Shown: positions 1 to 7,024 of the stretch, piece by piece | Layout: each line of letters starts with the position of its first letter | How positions within the stretch are numbered: the stretch's first letter is position 1 | From: Candidatus Aerophobota bacterium | GTDB taxonomy: Bacteria > Aerophobota > Aerophobia > Aerophobales > B3-G15 | DNA: 23,400 nucleotides | Reading direction: 5' to 3' | Assembly: GCA_030607715.1 (NCBI GenBank) | Contig: JAUWJM010000008.1 | Span: 1 to 23,400, forward strand | Translations under genes and position numbers: made by a program | The notes under the pieces: generated by a model | Told to the model about the DNA's origin: nothing | Database searches by the model: none | Seen by the model: the letters and a program-made list of their open reading frames with translations, nothing else

Positions 1-151
1 CTTTCACAAAATCATCAGGATACTCGTCAATCAATTGACTTAGTGCTTCTCCATACTTTACTAAAGTCTCATAATTAAAAAGATCAAAGCACACTGGTGC
101 ATTTTTTGGTACCTCACGGTTAACAGCCTTTATTACTTCACTTTTATGCAC
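1..151 (-). CDS. URO-D-like (uroporphyrinogen decarboxylase family) protein, N-terminal part
   Basis: About 50 codons are visible, and the gene runs off the left edge. The frame opens just after an in-frame TAA. The first usual start codon is the GTG at 149-151, with an AAGGAG ribosome site at 165-170, 13 nt away, which is rather far. The visible peptide contains PKNAPVCFDLFNYETLVKYG followed by an acidic helix and YPDDFV. This pattern resembles the N-terminus of URO-D-superfamily proteins found in catabolic or corrinoid-methyltransferase clusters, not haem-pathway HemE. It is the last visible member of the leftward cluster that begins with the XRE-cupin regulator. The family call rests on a short stretch and is tentative. 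The coding character itself is more secure. Confidence 0.5.
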   Translation of the reverse strand, partial: MHKSEVIKAVNREVPKNAPVCFDLFNYETLVKYGEALSQLIDEYPDDFVK

Positions 152-245
152 ATGTATGATCTTTCTCCTTTAGAAAACATTCAAGTTCATATCCCCTGAA
201 TAGCCATTTTTTTCCTCTTTACCTCACTCTTGCCATTTTTGACTC

Positions 246-314
246 TCAATAAGCTGAATTTCCTACTATTCTATCTAAGTTATCAAATACTTTATAGAAA
301 GCCTCTATACACCA
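246..314 (-). pseudogene. C-terminal remnant of a second DegT-type aminotransferase
   Basis: Directly after the stop codon of the DegT gene, the minus strand reads 22 codons and a TGA whose core, EAFYKVFDNL followed by a residue and RIV, repeats the C-terminus of that gene almost exactly. The DNA is also recognisably similar (for example around 265-305 against 373-413). There is no start codon and nothing of the rest of the enzyme, so this is a leftover tail. It could come from a tandem duplication that was mostly deleted, or from recombination between paralogues. The 152-245 stretch beyond it shows nothing I can name. Confidence 0.65.
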
Positions 315-325
315 CTCTTTTTTTC

Positions 326-1639
326 TTATTCTAACTTTGCCCTTACTGGCTGTTGATACTTTGGATCATAAACAATTCTATACAGGTTATCAAAAACTTT
401 GTAAAAGGCTTCCACGTAATATTTCATAAGTTCCAGTCCATTTGATGCATATATTGTATAAAGTACAAAGGAAGCAGCAAACATCTTTTGCGTCTCAGGA
501 TAATCATTGGGATCATAGGTAATTTCTTTGCGAGCATGAATGCAATTCCAGGGACAACCTTTGCCATAAGCATCCATCCTCTGAAATATCTTCTGTTCAG
601 GGACTGGGAAGGAATGCCATTCCATAACAGGTACTCCTTCAGCAAAGAGAGCATTCTGAACCACCCATCGAAAATCTTCTGTTTTTATATCTCCATAGCC
701 GATTTTTTGAGGGTCAAGCTTTATCCGATATATATGGTATGTATGGGTTCTGTCAGAAGGTACAAAGGGTGGTATAATACCTTCTATTTTACTAAGTTCT
801 TCTGTAAGGTAATTTGCGTTTTCTATCCTTTTCTTGTTATATTCATCAAGCCTCTTCAACTGAGATCTCACAAAGGCATTCGTCATTTCTACTGGACGAT
901 AATTATTCCCCATTGTATACGCATCATAAGGTCTTATGTTACCTTTTGGGATTTTCTTTTCACCGAACATGCAGGTTAAGCGTGCTTTCTCAAAGAAATC
1001 AGGATTATTGGTTGTGACAAGCCCGCCTTCGCCTCCAGGCAAATCTTTCGTTCCATTTAAACTGAACATTGCAATATCCCCAAGACTACCTGCTTTTTTA
1101 CCTTTGTACAACGCTCCATGAACATGAGCTGCATCTTCTATAACTTTAAGACCATGTTTTTTTGCTATATCATTTATCTCATCTATTTCACAAGGAAGGC
1201 CATGCACATGCACTACTATAATAGCTTTGGTCTTATCAGTGATTTTTTCCTCTATCTTTTTTGGGTCAATGTTGTAGGTTACTGGGTCTATATCTACAAA
1301 TATTGGTATTGCGTTCTGACAAAGAACAGCCTGAGCAGTTGCCCAGAAAGTAAAAGCTGGGATAATTACCTCATCACCTGTTTCTACACCCACTCCAGCA
1401 ATACAGGCATGAAGGGCTGATGTACCAGTATTTGTGGCCAAACAGTATTTAACTCCGCAGTATTCTGCCCATTCTTTCTCTAAAGCCACCTTTTCAGGAG
1501 CATCAGGTCCCCAGAGAATTCCTCTTTTAAGCACCTTTACTACTGCATCAATATCATCCTGAGTAATAATAGGCCAGGGTTTTGCAAGACCATCTGGAAC
1601 TGTTTTAATTCCACCTTCTATAGCTAATTCCTGTCTCAT
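326..1639 (-). CDS. DegT/DnrJ/EryC1/StrS-family PLP aminotransferase
   Basis: A 437-residue fold-type I PLP enzyme of the sugar/cyclitol aminotransferase family. Numbered from a possible TTG two codons upstream, the phosphate-binding TNTGTSAL lies near residue 71, EDAAHVHGA near 170 (Asp171 would contact the pyridine nitrogen), and FSLNGTKDLPGGEGG near 194-208, where Lys200 is the predicted PLP Schiff-base lysine. I chose the ATG at 1639 because AAGGAG at 1646-1651 stands 6 nt upstream of it; the TTG at 1645 would abut the ribosome site. It lies 20 nt after the dehydrogenase gene. Such enzymes transaminate keto-sugars or keto-inositols, usually with glutamate or glutamine as donor. The substrate cannot be read from sequence. 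The pairing with a dehydrogenase suggests oxidation of a hydroxyl followed by amination, or the reverse. Confidence 0.9.
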   Translation of the reverse strand: MRQELAIEGGIKTVPDGLAKPWPIITQDDIDAVVKVLKRGILWGPDAPEKVALEKEWAEYCGVKYCLATNTGTSALHACIAGVGVETGDEVIIPAFTFWATAQAVLCQNAIPIFVDIDPVTYNIDPKKIEEKITDKTKAIIVVHVHGLPCEIDEINDIAKKHGLKVIEDAAHVHGALYKGKKAGSLGDIAMFSLNGTKDLPGGEGGLVTTNNPDFFEKARLTCMFGEKKIPKGNIRPYDAYTMGNNYRPVEMTNAFVRSQLKRLDEYNKKRIENANYLTEELSKIEGIIPPFVPSDRTHTYHIYRIKLDPQKIGYGDIKTEDFRWVVQNALFAEGVPVMEWHSFPVPEQKIFQRMDAYGKGCPWNCIHARKEITYDPNDYPETQKMFAASFVLYTIYASNGLELMKYYVEAFYKVFDNLYRIVYDPKYQQPVRAKLE

Positions 1640-1659
1640 TCTCAACTCCTTATTTATTT

Positions 1660-2784
1660 TTATCCCTTATCAGGATCAATGACTATTTTAATTACTTCTT
1701 TACCATCTATTTTGCTTCCTGCAGTAATTACATCCACAGCATCTTTTAGTTTTGTTAAAGGCAGCTTATGGGATATAATCTCAGCAAAGGGAAACTCACC
1801 CCTCTCTAAAATGGGAAGAGCTCTAACGAACTGTTCTGGCTCATTGTCATAGATACCTTCTATCCTTATATTCTTGGTAAGAATGTCTAAGCAGGGATTG
1901 ATTTTCACTGAACCGGTATCAGTGAAGTGCCCCACTTCACAAAGAGTAGCACTATCCCGAAGATACTTTATTCCCTCAGAAAAAGCTTTTGGAACACCAG
2001 CGTATTCAAATACTACATCTGCACCATAACCACTTAAGGAATTCTTTCTAACTATACGTATTCTCTCCTCTTGTTCAGGAACCTCCTCCATATTTATAGT
2101 TAAATCTGCTCCTAACTTCTTAGCCAATTCTAATCTTTCCTTTCTCCTTCTACTTACCATAATTATTCTCCCTGCTCCAGCTAATTTGGCACAGATAAGA
2201 GTAAGCAGGCCAATAGTTCCTGAGCCTTGCACAACCACTGTATCCCCTAATCTAATACGAGCTCTATCCACAGCATGAATAGCTATAGCTATAGGCTCTG
2301 TGAACACAGCTACCTCTGGAGGAGCATCTATTTTAAAGAAATCTGTATCAGGATGAAAAAGATAAAGATAATCAGCGTAACCTCCAGTAAAGTAATGCTT
2401 CTCATCTGGGTCACGAAAAAAACCATAAGAGACCATATTTACACATTTACTTGGAGTTTTAGCAATAGTACAAAAAAAGCATTTTTTGCAGTGAATAGCC
2501 GGAACAAGGGTAATCCTATCCCCCACTTTTATAGGTTTGCCAAGAAAGTCAACCTTTGTTCCTTTCCCTAAAGCAATAATCTTTCCTACAATTTCATGTC
2601 CTAAAATTAAGGGAAAAGGAGCATCTGAGAGATAGCCATGGTAGGTATGAACATCTGTGCCACAGACACCACATAACTCTATCTTTATTAAAAGAGTTCC
2701 TGGTGCAGGATCTGGCACAGGGTATTTTTTAATAATAAATTTTCCATTTGGTTTATCTAAAACAGCCACTCTTCCTTTCTTCAT
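1660..2784 (-). CDS. zinc-dependent medium-chain alcohol/polyol dehydrogenase
   Basis: A 374-residue MDR-superfamily dehydrogenase. Catalytic-zinc ligands are visible in GVCGTDVH (Cys41) and GHE (His63, Glu64). A structural zinc lobe has Cys99, Cys102, Cys105 and Cys114, with one extra residue in the last spacing compared with the usual pattern. The Rossmann motif QGSGTIGLL lies near residue 190. Length is normal for the sorbitol/threonine dehydrogenase group. It probably oxidises a secondary alcohol of a polyol, sugar or cyclitol with NAD(P). The ATG at 2784 is preceded by an AGAGGTG ribosome site that overlaps a potential hairpin (separate entry). It lies between the regulator and the DegT aminotransferase and is very likely co-transcribed with both. 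The exact substrate is unknown. Confidence 0.92.
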   Translation of the reverse strand: MKKGRVAVLDKPNGKFIIKKYPVPDPAPGTLLIKIELCGVCGTDVHTYHGYLSDAPFPLILGHEIVGKIIALGKGTKVDFLGKPIKVGDRITLVPAIHCKKCFFCTIAKTPSKCVNMVSYGFFRDPDEKHYFTGGYADYLYLFHPDTDFFKIDAPPEVAVFTEPIAIAIHAVDRARIRLGDTVVVQGSGTIGLLTLICAKLAGAGRIIMVSRRRKERLELAKKLGADLTINMEEVPEQEERIRIVRKNSLSGYGADVVFEYAGVPKAFSEGIKYLRDSATLCEVGHFTDTGSVKINPCLDILTKNIRIEGIYDNEPEQFVRALPILERGEFPFAEIISHKLPLTKLKDAVDVITAGSKIDGKEVIKIVIDPDKG

Positions 2785-2793
2785 CTTTAAACA

Positions 2794-2827
2794 CCTCTTA
2801 ATTTTTTAAGTTAAGAGCTTTTAAGAG
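2794..2827 (-). promoter_or_regulatory. possible hairpin covering the dehydrogenase ribosome site
   Basis: In the 65-nt gap after the regulator gene, the minus strand carries CTCTTAA twice (2811-2817 and 2821-2827). Either copy can pair with TTAAGAG at 2795-2801, which contains most of the GAGG ribosome site (2794-2797) of the dehydrogenase. Stems are only 7 bp and AT-rich, so this is suggestive only. It could simply lower translation. Confidence 0.3.
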
Positions 2828-2849
2828 CACTTTTAAATTTTCCGCTAAC

Positions 2850-3413
2850 TCAGAGAACATTTTCATATAGAGAGGGAGGAGAAGCTGCTATAACGGCAAG
2901 CATTTCTCCTTTACCAGCATTTCTAAAGGCATGACCAAATGAAGATTTAAAATAAATGCTGTCACCCTGCTTCAGAAGATAAGTCTCATTTTCTATTCTA
3001 ACCTCTAAAACACCTTTAATTACATAAATATGTTCTTCTCCCTCATGAGTCACAAGAACCTTTTGTTTCTTTCCTTCTTCCATTCTTGCCAGTATAAACT
3101 CTACCTTTACATCTTTGAGAGGTGAAAGTGGCTCATAAACTGTTTCTAAATCAGGAACTACGATTTTCCTTCTTTCCTTATCTTTTATTATCACTGCTTT
3201 GTTCTCAAGTTTTTTCTCTGAATCTAAAAAAAGTGATACGATTGGCACCTCAAGAGCCTTAGCAATTTTTACCAAAGTAACAAGAGAAGGATTTGATAAA
3301 TCTCTTTCTATCTGACTAAGGCCACTAATAGATATATTTGTCATTTCAGCTAATTGCTGAAGTTTAATATTTTTTTCCAGTCTTAAATTTCTTATTATTT
3401 TTCCAATTTTCAT
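2850..3413 (-). CDS. XRE-family transcriptional regulator with C-terminal cupin domain
   Basis: A 187-residue two-domain regulator. Residues 1-62 form an XRE-type helix-turn-helix (LQQLAEMTNISISGLSQIER is the recognition core). Residues about 115-187 form a small cupin, with HEGEEHIYVIKGVLEV and a later GHAF motif, which in this family senses a small ligand. HTH-cupin proteins commonly control the catabolic or transport genes beside them. Here the gene is first in a leftward cluster with the dehydrogenase and the aminotransferase, behind a near-consensus promoter with a palindrome at its start region, so autoregulation and control of the cluster are likely. No convincing ribosome site precedes the ATG at 3413. 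The start is nevertheless supported by the normal domain beginning. Confidence 0.9.
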   Translation of the reverse strand: MKIGKIIRNLRLEKNIKLQQLAEMTNISISGLSQIERDLSNPSLVTLVKIAKALEVPIVSLFLDSEKKLENKAVIIKDKERRKIVVPDLETVYEPLSPLKDVKVEFILARMEEGKKQKVLVTHEGEEHIYVIKGVLEVRIENETYLLKQGDSIYFKSSFGHAFRNAGKGEMLAVIAASPPSLYENVL

Positions 3414-3439
3414 TGTGATTTAAGCAATACTGAAATTTG

Positions 3440-3451
3440 TTTAATATTAAA
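3440..3451 (-). promoter_or_regulatory. candidate operator palindrome
   Basis: TTTAATATTAAA is a perfect 12-bp palindrome that sits just downstream of the -10 box, at or next to the expected transcription start. That is a sensible place for autorepression by the XRE-cupin protein. In AT-rich DNA such palindromes also arise by chance. Confidence 0.35.
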
Positions 3452-3460
3452 ACTTTTTAC

Positions 3461-3488
3461 ATTATAGTATAAATTTTAAAAATGTCAA
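3461..3488 (-). promoter_or_regulatory. sigma-70-type promoter of the XRE-cupin cluster
   Basis: Read on the minus strand, TTGACA (3483-3488) and TATAAT (3461-3466) are both perfect matches, separated by 16 nt. The start should fall near 3454, giving a leader of about 40 nt before the regulator ATG. Confidence 0.85.
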
Positions 3489-3528
3489 GTCCCTCAAATT
3501 TTTTTGTTGGAAAATTTAGTCAGGAAGG

Positions 3529-3737
3529 ATATTCTCCAGTTTCAGATAAAAGTTTAGCTCTGTTTTTTGCTCGGTGTTTTCCAACTTGTAGCCGCAACCC
3601 TTAGGTTGCGTAATCTTGCGCAGGCTAAAGCCTGTGATTAGCAGAACGTATAGACCCGTCTTGATCACAGCTATCTTATGGAAAACACGCTCGCCGAATA
3701 GTAAAGGCAAAAGGATTTTTCCTGAAACTGGAGATAT
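3529..3737. repeat. nested-palindrome, MITE-like intergenic element
   Basis: An element of about 205 bp fills the gap between pgpA and the regulator promoter. Outer arms TCTCCAGTTTCAG (3533-3545) and its exact complement (3722-3734) continue imperfectly outward with an ATAT on each side. Inside are further pairs: TTTTGC/GCAAAA (3565-3570, 3707-3712) and GTGTTTTCCA/TGGAAAACAC (3574-3583, 3679-3688). Three central hairpins follow: CGCAACC/GGTTGCG (3593-3610), CAGGCT/AGCCTG (3621-3634) and CTGTGAT/ATCACAG (3632-3670). It has no plausible coding content. The layout is that of a non-autonomous mobile repeat. Confidence 0.7.
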
Positions 3738-3754
3738 TAAGTTGACAATTTACC

Positions 3755-4213
3755 TTACCAGCCAGCCATAGAGATTATAACCCGCAGTAACAGATTAGCC
3801 AGGACTCCAGCCGCTACATCATCTAACATTATTCCCCATCCTTGGGAAAGTTTGCCAATTCTACCAATTTTAAAAGGCTTAATTATATCAAACAATCGAA
3901 AGAGAATAAATCCAATGATAAGAAAGCGCAAAGAGAAGGGAAAGAAAAGCATACTCATTAAAAACCCTCCCACCTCATCAATGACAATACAGGAATGGTC
4001 CTTAACTTTCAAATATTTCTCGCATTTTCCAGAAATCCATATGCCTACTCCTAAAATAATAATTAAAACAACAGCCTGGGATAAAAAATGAGGAGAAACT
4101 CTCCAGATTAATAGGTATAAAATCACCCCCCACAAACTGCCTATAGTTCCTGGGATAAAAGGAGAATACCCTACTCCTAAACCTGTTCCCATAGCAAGAA
4201 CAATCTTTTTCAT
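3755..4213 (-). CDS. pgpA: phosphatidylglycerophosphatase A
   Basis: A 152-residue integral membrane phosphatase that removes the phosphate from phosphatidylglycerophosphate, the last step to phosphatidylglycerol. Family signatures are in order: GLGVGYSPFIPGTIGSLWG at residues 11-29, IVIDEVGGF at 76-84, FRLFDIIKPFKIG at 105-117 and GIMLDDVAAG at 127-136, with hydrophobic segments between them. Its ATG overlaps the stop of pgsA in an ATGA, so translation is probably coupled and the two consecutive enzymes of the pathway are made together. It is the last gene of the rpsU-to-pgpA run and is followed by a palindromic element, not by a clear terminator. Confidence 0.93.
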   Translation of the reverse strand: MKKIVLAMGTGLGVGYSPFIPGTIGSLWGVILYLLIWRVSPHFLSQAVVLIIILGVGIWISGKCEKYLKVKDHSCIVIDEVGGFLMSMLFFPFSLRFLIIGFILFRLFDIIKPFKIGRIGKLSQGWGIMLDDVAAGVLANLLLRVIISMAGW

Positions 4214-4758
4214 TTTAAATAATTCCTTCCTTTTGATGCATACTGAATTCCAGAAATAATAGCTAAGAAAACAGCTATACCTAAACTTGCCCAGGCTATC
4301 TTACCCAAGATAACCTGAATGGATACCTCTGTCCAAAGCAAGGATGCAAAAACAAGAAAAACTACTACATACTCTGCCACTGTTTTTAATTTAGCTATAG
4401 GACTGGCAGCAAGAACAATTTTATGATAAGCTAACTCTACTCTTAGCCCCATCACTAAAAAGTCTCTACTCATAATAATTATCACCATCCAAAAGGGAAT
4501 AAGGTGAAGATAAACAAAGCAGATAAGAGCACTGTAAACCAAAGTTTTATCAGCTACGGGATCAATTATCTTTCCTATATTGGATACCTCATCTCTCTTA
4601 CGAGCTAACCAACCATCAAGCCAATCAGAGAAAGATGCTACTATAAAAATTAAAAGAGAAAATATCCGGCCAATATTATCCCCAAAGAACAAAAAAAATA
4701 CCAAAGGAACAATAGCAGCTATTCGAAAAATAGTTATCTTATTGGCTAAGCTCATCAT
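4210..4758 (-). CDS. pgsA: CDP-diacylglycerol--glycerol-3-phosphate 3-phosphatidyltransferase
   Basis: A 182-residue membrane enzyme that joins CDP-diacylglycerol to glycerol-3-phosphate, giving phosphatidylglycerophosphate. The CDP-alcohol phosphatidyltransferase motif D-G-x2-A-R-x8-G-x3-D-x3-D is complete: Asp48, Ala52-Arg53, Gly62, Asp66 and Asp70. Several hydrophobic helices follow. Its start (ATGATG, 4753-4758) overlaps the TGA of ftsK, and its stop overlaps the pgpA start, so three genes are chained by 4-nt overlaps. A related CDP-alcohol transferase with another acceptor is possible in principle, but the direct coupling to pgpA argues strongly for pgsA. Confidence 0.93.
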   Translation of the reverse strand: MMSLANKITIFRIAAIVPLVFFLFFGDNIGRIFSLLIFIVASFSDWLDGWLARKRDEVSNIGKIIDPVADKTLVYSALICFVYLHLIPFWMVIIIMSRDFLVMGLRVELAYHKIVLAASPIAKLKTVAEYVVVFLVFASLLWTEVSIQVILGKIAWASLGIAVFLAIISGIQYASKGRNYLK

Positions 4759-6761
4759 TCTTCATCTTTTCTTCCTTCTAAAACCTGTCTGGCTTTACTT
4801 CCCCGAGGAGGTCCTACTATTCCGTCTTTTTCCAGTTGCTCCATAATCCTGGCTGCCCGATTGTAACCTATGGACAGTTTTCTCTGCAACAGGGAGGTAG
4901 ATGCCTCTCCTCTAACTAAAACAAGATCCTTAGCTTCAGAGTAAAGTTCATCATAACTTTCCTCTTCTTCAACTTCTTTTTCGGCTTCTCTTTCCTCTTC
5001 TAAATTTCTCATTATATCTTCATAAGCTGGATTAGCCTGCTCTTTAATAAAACCTACTACTTTTTTTACCTCAGATGGAGAGATAAAACTTCCCTGAACC
5101 CGGAAAGGCCTGGATGCCTCCACCGGAGAATACAACATATCTCCATTTCCCACTAACTTTTCTGCTCCAACAGTATCCAGAATAGTCCGAGAATCAATTT
5201 GAGAAGCTACAGAAAAAGAAATGCGAGAGGGAAAATTTGCCTTAATTAAACCAGTAATTACATCCACCGATGGGCGCTGAGTGGCCACTATTAAATGAAT
5301 ACCCGTAGCTCTTCCCAGTTGAGCAATTCGGCACAGAGTTTTCTCAAGCCTTGCCCCGGAGAGCATCATTAAATCAGCTAACTCATCAATGACTACCATC
5401 AGATAGGGAAGAGGATTTTCTGTATCTTCTATAGTTTGATTAAAGCCCACAATATTCCTTACCCCCTTTTGGTTAAATTTCTCGTATCTGTGCATCATCT
5501 CTTGAACTACCCATTCCAAAGCAGAATTGGCCATTTTCACATCTTTTACAGGAGGAAAAATAAGATGAGGAATATCGGCGTAATCTACCAGTTCAACTGT
5601 TTTGGGATCGATCAATAAAAATTTAACCTCCTGGGGAAGGGCACGGTAAAGAATAGAAATAAGAATAGAATTTATACAAACACTTTTTCCAGAACCAGTA
5701 GAGCCCCCAATAAGTAAATGAGGTAGAGACTCTAAATTTACCCATATTGTCTGTCCAGCTATATCTTTACCCAATGGAAAAAACAGTTTCTCTTTTACCT
5801 TTTGAAATTGTGGCTCTTCCAGAAGCTCTCTTAGATAAACAAAATTCACCTTCTTTTTAGGCACTTCCACTCCTACCAGAGATTTCCCACTTACAGGCAC
5901 TTCAATCCTTACATTAGGCACAGCTAAAGAAAGAGCTAAATCACTGGAAAGATTCATCAATTTACTCACCCTTATTCCTGGAGCAAGCTTCACTTCATAT
6001 CTGGTTACTGCTGGTCCTTCCTTAACTTCCTCAATCTCCACTTCCACATCAAAATCCTTTAAAGTCTGAGTAAGCTTTCCTCCAGCCTCTGTTACCTCAT
6101 TTGAGGATTTTTGACGAGTTGGAGAAGAATTTAAAAGAGAAAATGGGGGAAAAGTATAAAAAGGTGATAATTTTCTGGATTTATCACTCAACTTTGCTTT
6201 TGAGAAATGAGTTGGGCTCCTCTTTCGTGGAAGAAGCTCTTTTCTTATCCTTTTTTTCCCCTTAACTATAGAAAAATCAATGTTTAAAAAAACAGAGAAA
6301 AATAAAAGACTACCTATAACAATCCAGCTTCCTAATCTGCCAAATAAAGAGATAAATTTAGAGGAAAAGAAAAATCCTAACAATCCTCCTCCATTCCAAA
6401 GAGAGTTCATATCCAGACCAAGGTTATATAAAAGAGAAGAAAAACCAATAAAAAAGAAGATGAAACCCAATGCCTGGGAGAAAAAATTTCCCAAATTTCC
6501 CCTTATTTTTTTTACTCCTATCCAGAAAAAAATAAAAGGAATAAGAAAAGCTGTTATACCCGCTCCTAAGAAAAGGTAAGTAGCTATAAATACACCAACC
6601 TGACCAATATAACTTTCAGGAGGATTCTGGGGAGGAGAGGTATAAAAAGATGATTTAAGGGGGTTATAAAACAAAAGACTAATCAGAAAAAACAGTCCTA
6701 TTATTATGAAAAGAATAGCTAATATAAAATTTTTTTTTCCTCTTTGCTGGGAAAAATCCAT
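4755..6761 (-). CDS. ftsK: DNA translocase FtsK/SpoIIIE
   Basis: A 668-residue septal DNA pump that clears and positions chromosome ends during division. Four N-terminal membrane segments lie at about residues 12-31, 54-83, 94-113 and 133-160. A short basic linker (160-225) follows, much shorter than in E. coli FtsK. The alpha domain is at about 225-310. The RecA-like motor has the Walker A motif GSTGSGKS at 353-360 and Walker B LMVVIDE at 454-460. An acidic linker (588-603) leads to the winged-helix gamma domain at about 604-662 (YNRAARIMEQLEKDGIVG), which reads polarity sequences on DNA. The ATG at 6761 has AGGTGA 8 nt upstream. It overlaps pgsA downstream. Confidence 0.97.
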   Translation of the reverse strand: MDFSQQRGKKNFILAILFIIIGLFFLISLLFYNPLKSSFYTSPPQNPPESYIGQVGVFIATYLFLGAGITAFLIPFIFFWIGVKKIRGNLGNFFSQALGFIFFFIGFSSLLYNLGLDMNSLWNGGGLLGFFFSSKFISLFGRLGSWIVIGSLLFFSVFLNIDFSIVKGKKRIRKELLPRKRSPTHFSKAKLSDKSRKLSPFYTFPPFSLLNSSPTRQKSSNEVTEAGGKLTQTLKDFDVEVEIEEVKEGPAVTRYEVKLAPGIRVSKLMNLSSDLALSLAVPNVRIEVPVSGKSLVGVEVPKKKVNFVYLRELLEEPQFQKVKEKLFFPLGKDIAGQTIWVNLESLPHLLIGGSTGSGKSVCINSILISILYRALPQEVKFLLIDPKTVELVDYADIPHLIFPPVKDVKMANSALEWVVQEMMHRYEKFNQKGVRNIVGFNQTIEDTENPLPYLMVVIDELADLMMLSGARLEKTLCRIAQLGRATGIHLIVATQRPSVDVITGLIKANFPSRISFSVASQIDSRTILDTVGAEKLVGNGDMLYSPVEASRPFRVQGSFISPSEVKKVVGFIKEQANPAYEDIMRNLEEEREAEKEVEEEESYDELYSEAKDLVLVRGEASTSLLQRKLSIGYNRAARIMEQLEKDGIVGPPRGSKARQVLEGRKDEE

Positions 6762-6777
6762 AATTCAAATCACCTGC

Positions 6778-7024
6778 TTAAATCACTTTTATTTTAAGCA
6801 CTCTTTCCATCTGATCTAAAGCAAAGCAATGATCTTCTTTAGAAGTAGAGATTACACTATCAGAGTAAACTATCACTTCATACCCTCTCATTGCTGCCTC
6901 TACGGCTGTAAAAAAAACGCAGATATCAGTAAGAATTCCGGTGATAAAAAGAGTTTTTATCTCCAACTCTTTTAGCAAAATCTCTCAACATATCAATAAC
7001 TAAAAGAGCTTTATTATCTAGCAT
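6778..7024 (-). pseudogene. internally deleted isochorismatase-family cysteine hydrolase
   Basis: Two pieces of one protein survive in different frames. From the ATG at 7024 the strand reads MLDNKALLVIDMLRDF, the typical start of an isochorismatase-like hydrolase including the catalytic Asp. That frame soon stops. From about 6984, in another frame, it reads KELEIKTLFITGILTDICV and onward to the normal C-terminus, with the catalytic Cys in TDICV. Roughly the middle half, including the catalytic Lys, is missing. The ATG overlaps the 3' end of the AMMECR1 gene by 11 bp, so the gene was once translationally linked to it. The 66-residue C-terminal piece can only start at a TTG (6978) and should be inactive. 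Confidence 0.8.

Noticed and set aside
153..216. Short leftward frame with KWLFRGYELECFLKEK-like peptide
   Set aside because: It looks mildly protein-like, but it is about 20 codons with no start. It may be another gene tail, and I cannot support that.
488..1420. Several rightward frames over the DegT gene, and similar antisense frames over pnp, ftsK and the dehydrogenase
   Set aside because: All lie opposite well-supported conserved genes, with no ribosome sites or recognisable domains.
1640..1645. TTG two codons upstream as the DegT start
   Set aside because: It directly abuts the AAGGAG ribosome site with no spacer, whereas the ATG at 1639 has normal 6-nt spacing.
3516..3710. Leftward 64-codon frame between pgpA and the regulator
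   Set aside because: It lies entirely in the nested palindromic element. Its codons follow the inverted repeats, it lacks a ribosome site, and it shows no domain.
6778..6978. The 66-codon C-terminal isochorismatase piece as a functional small protein
   Set aside because: It starts at a TTG without a ribosome site and lacks the Asp and Lys of the active site; the N-terminal piece just upstream in another frame shows it is a remnant.
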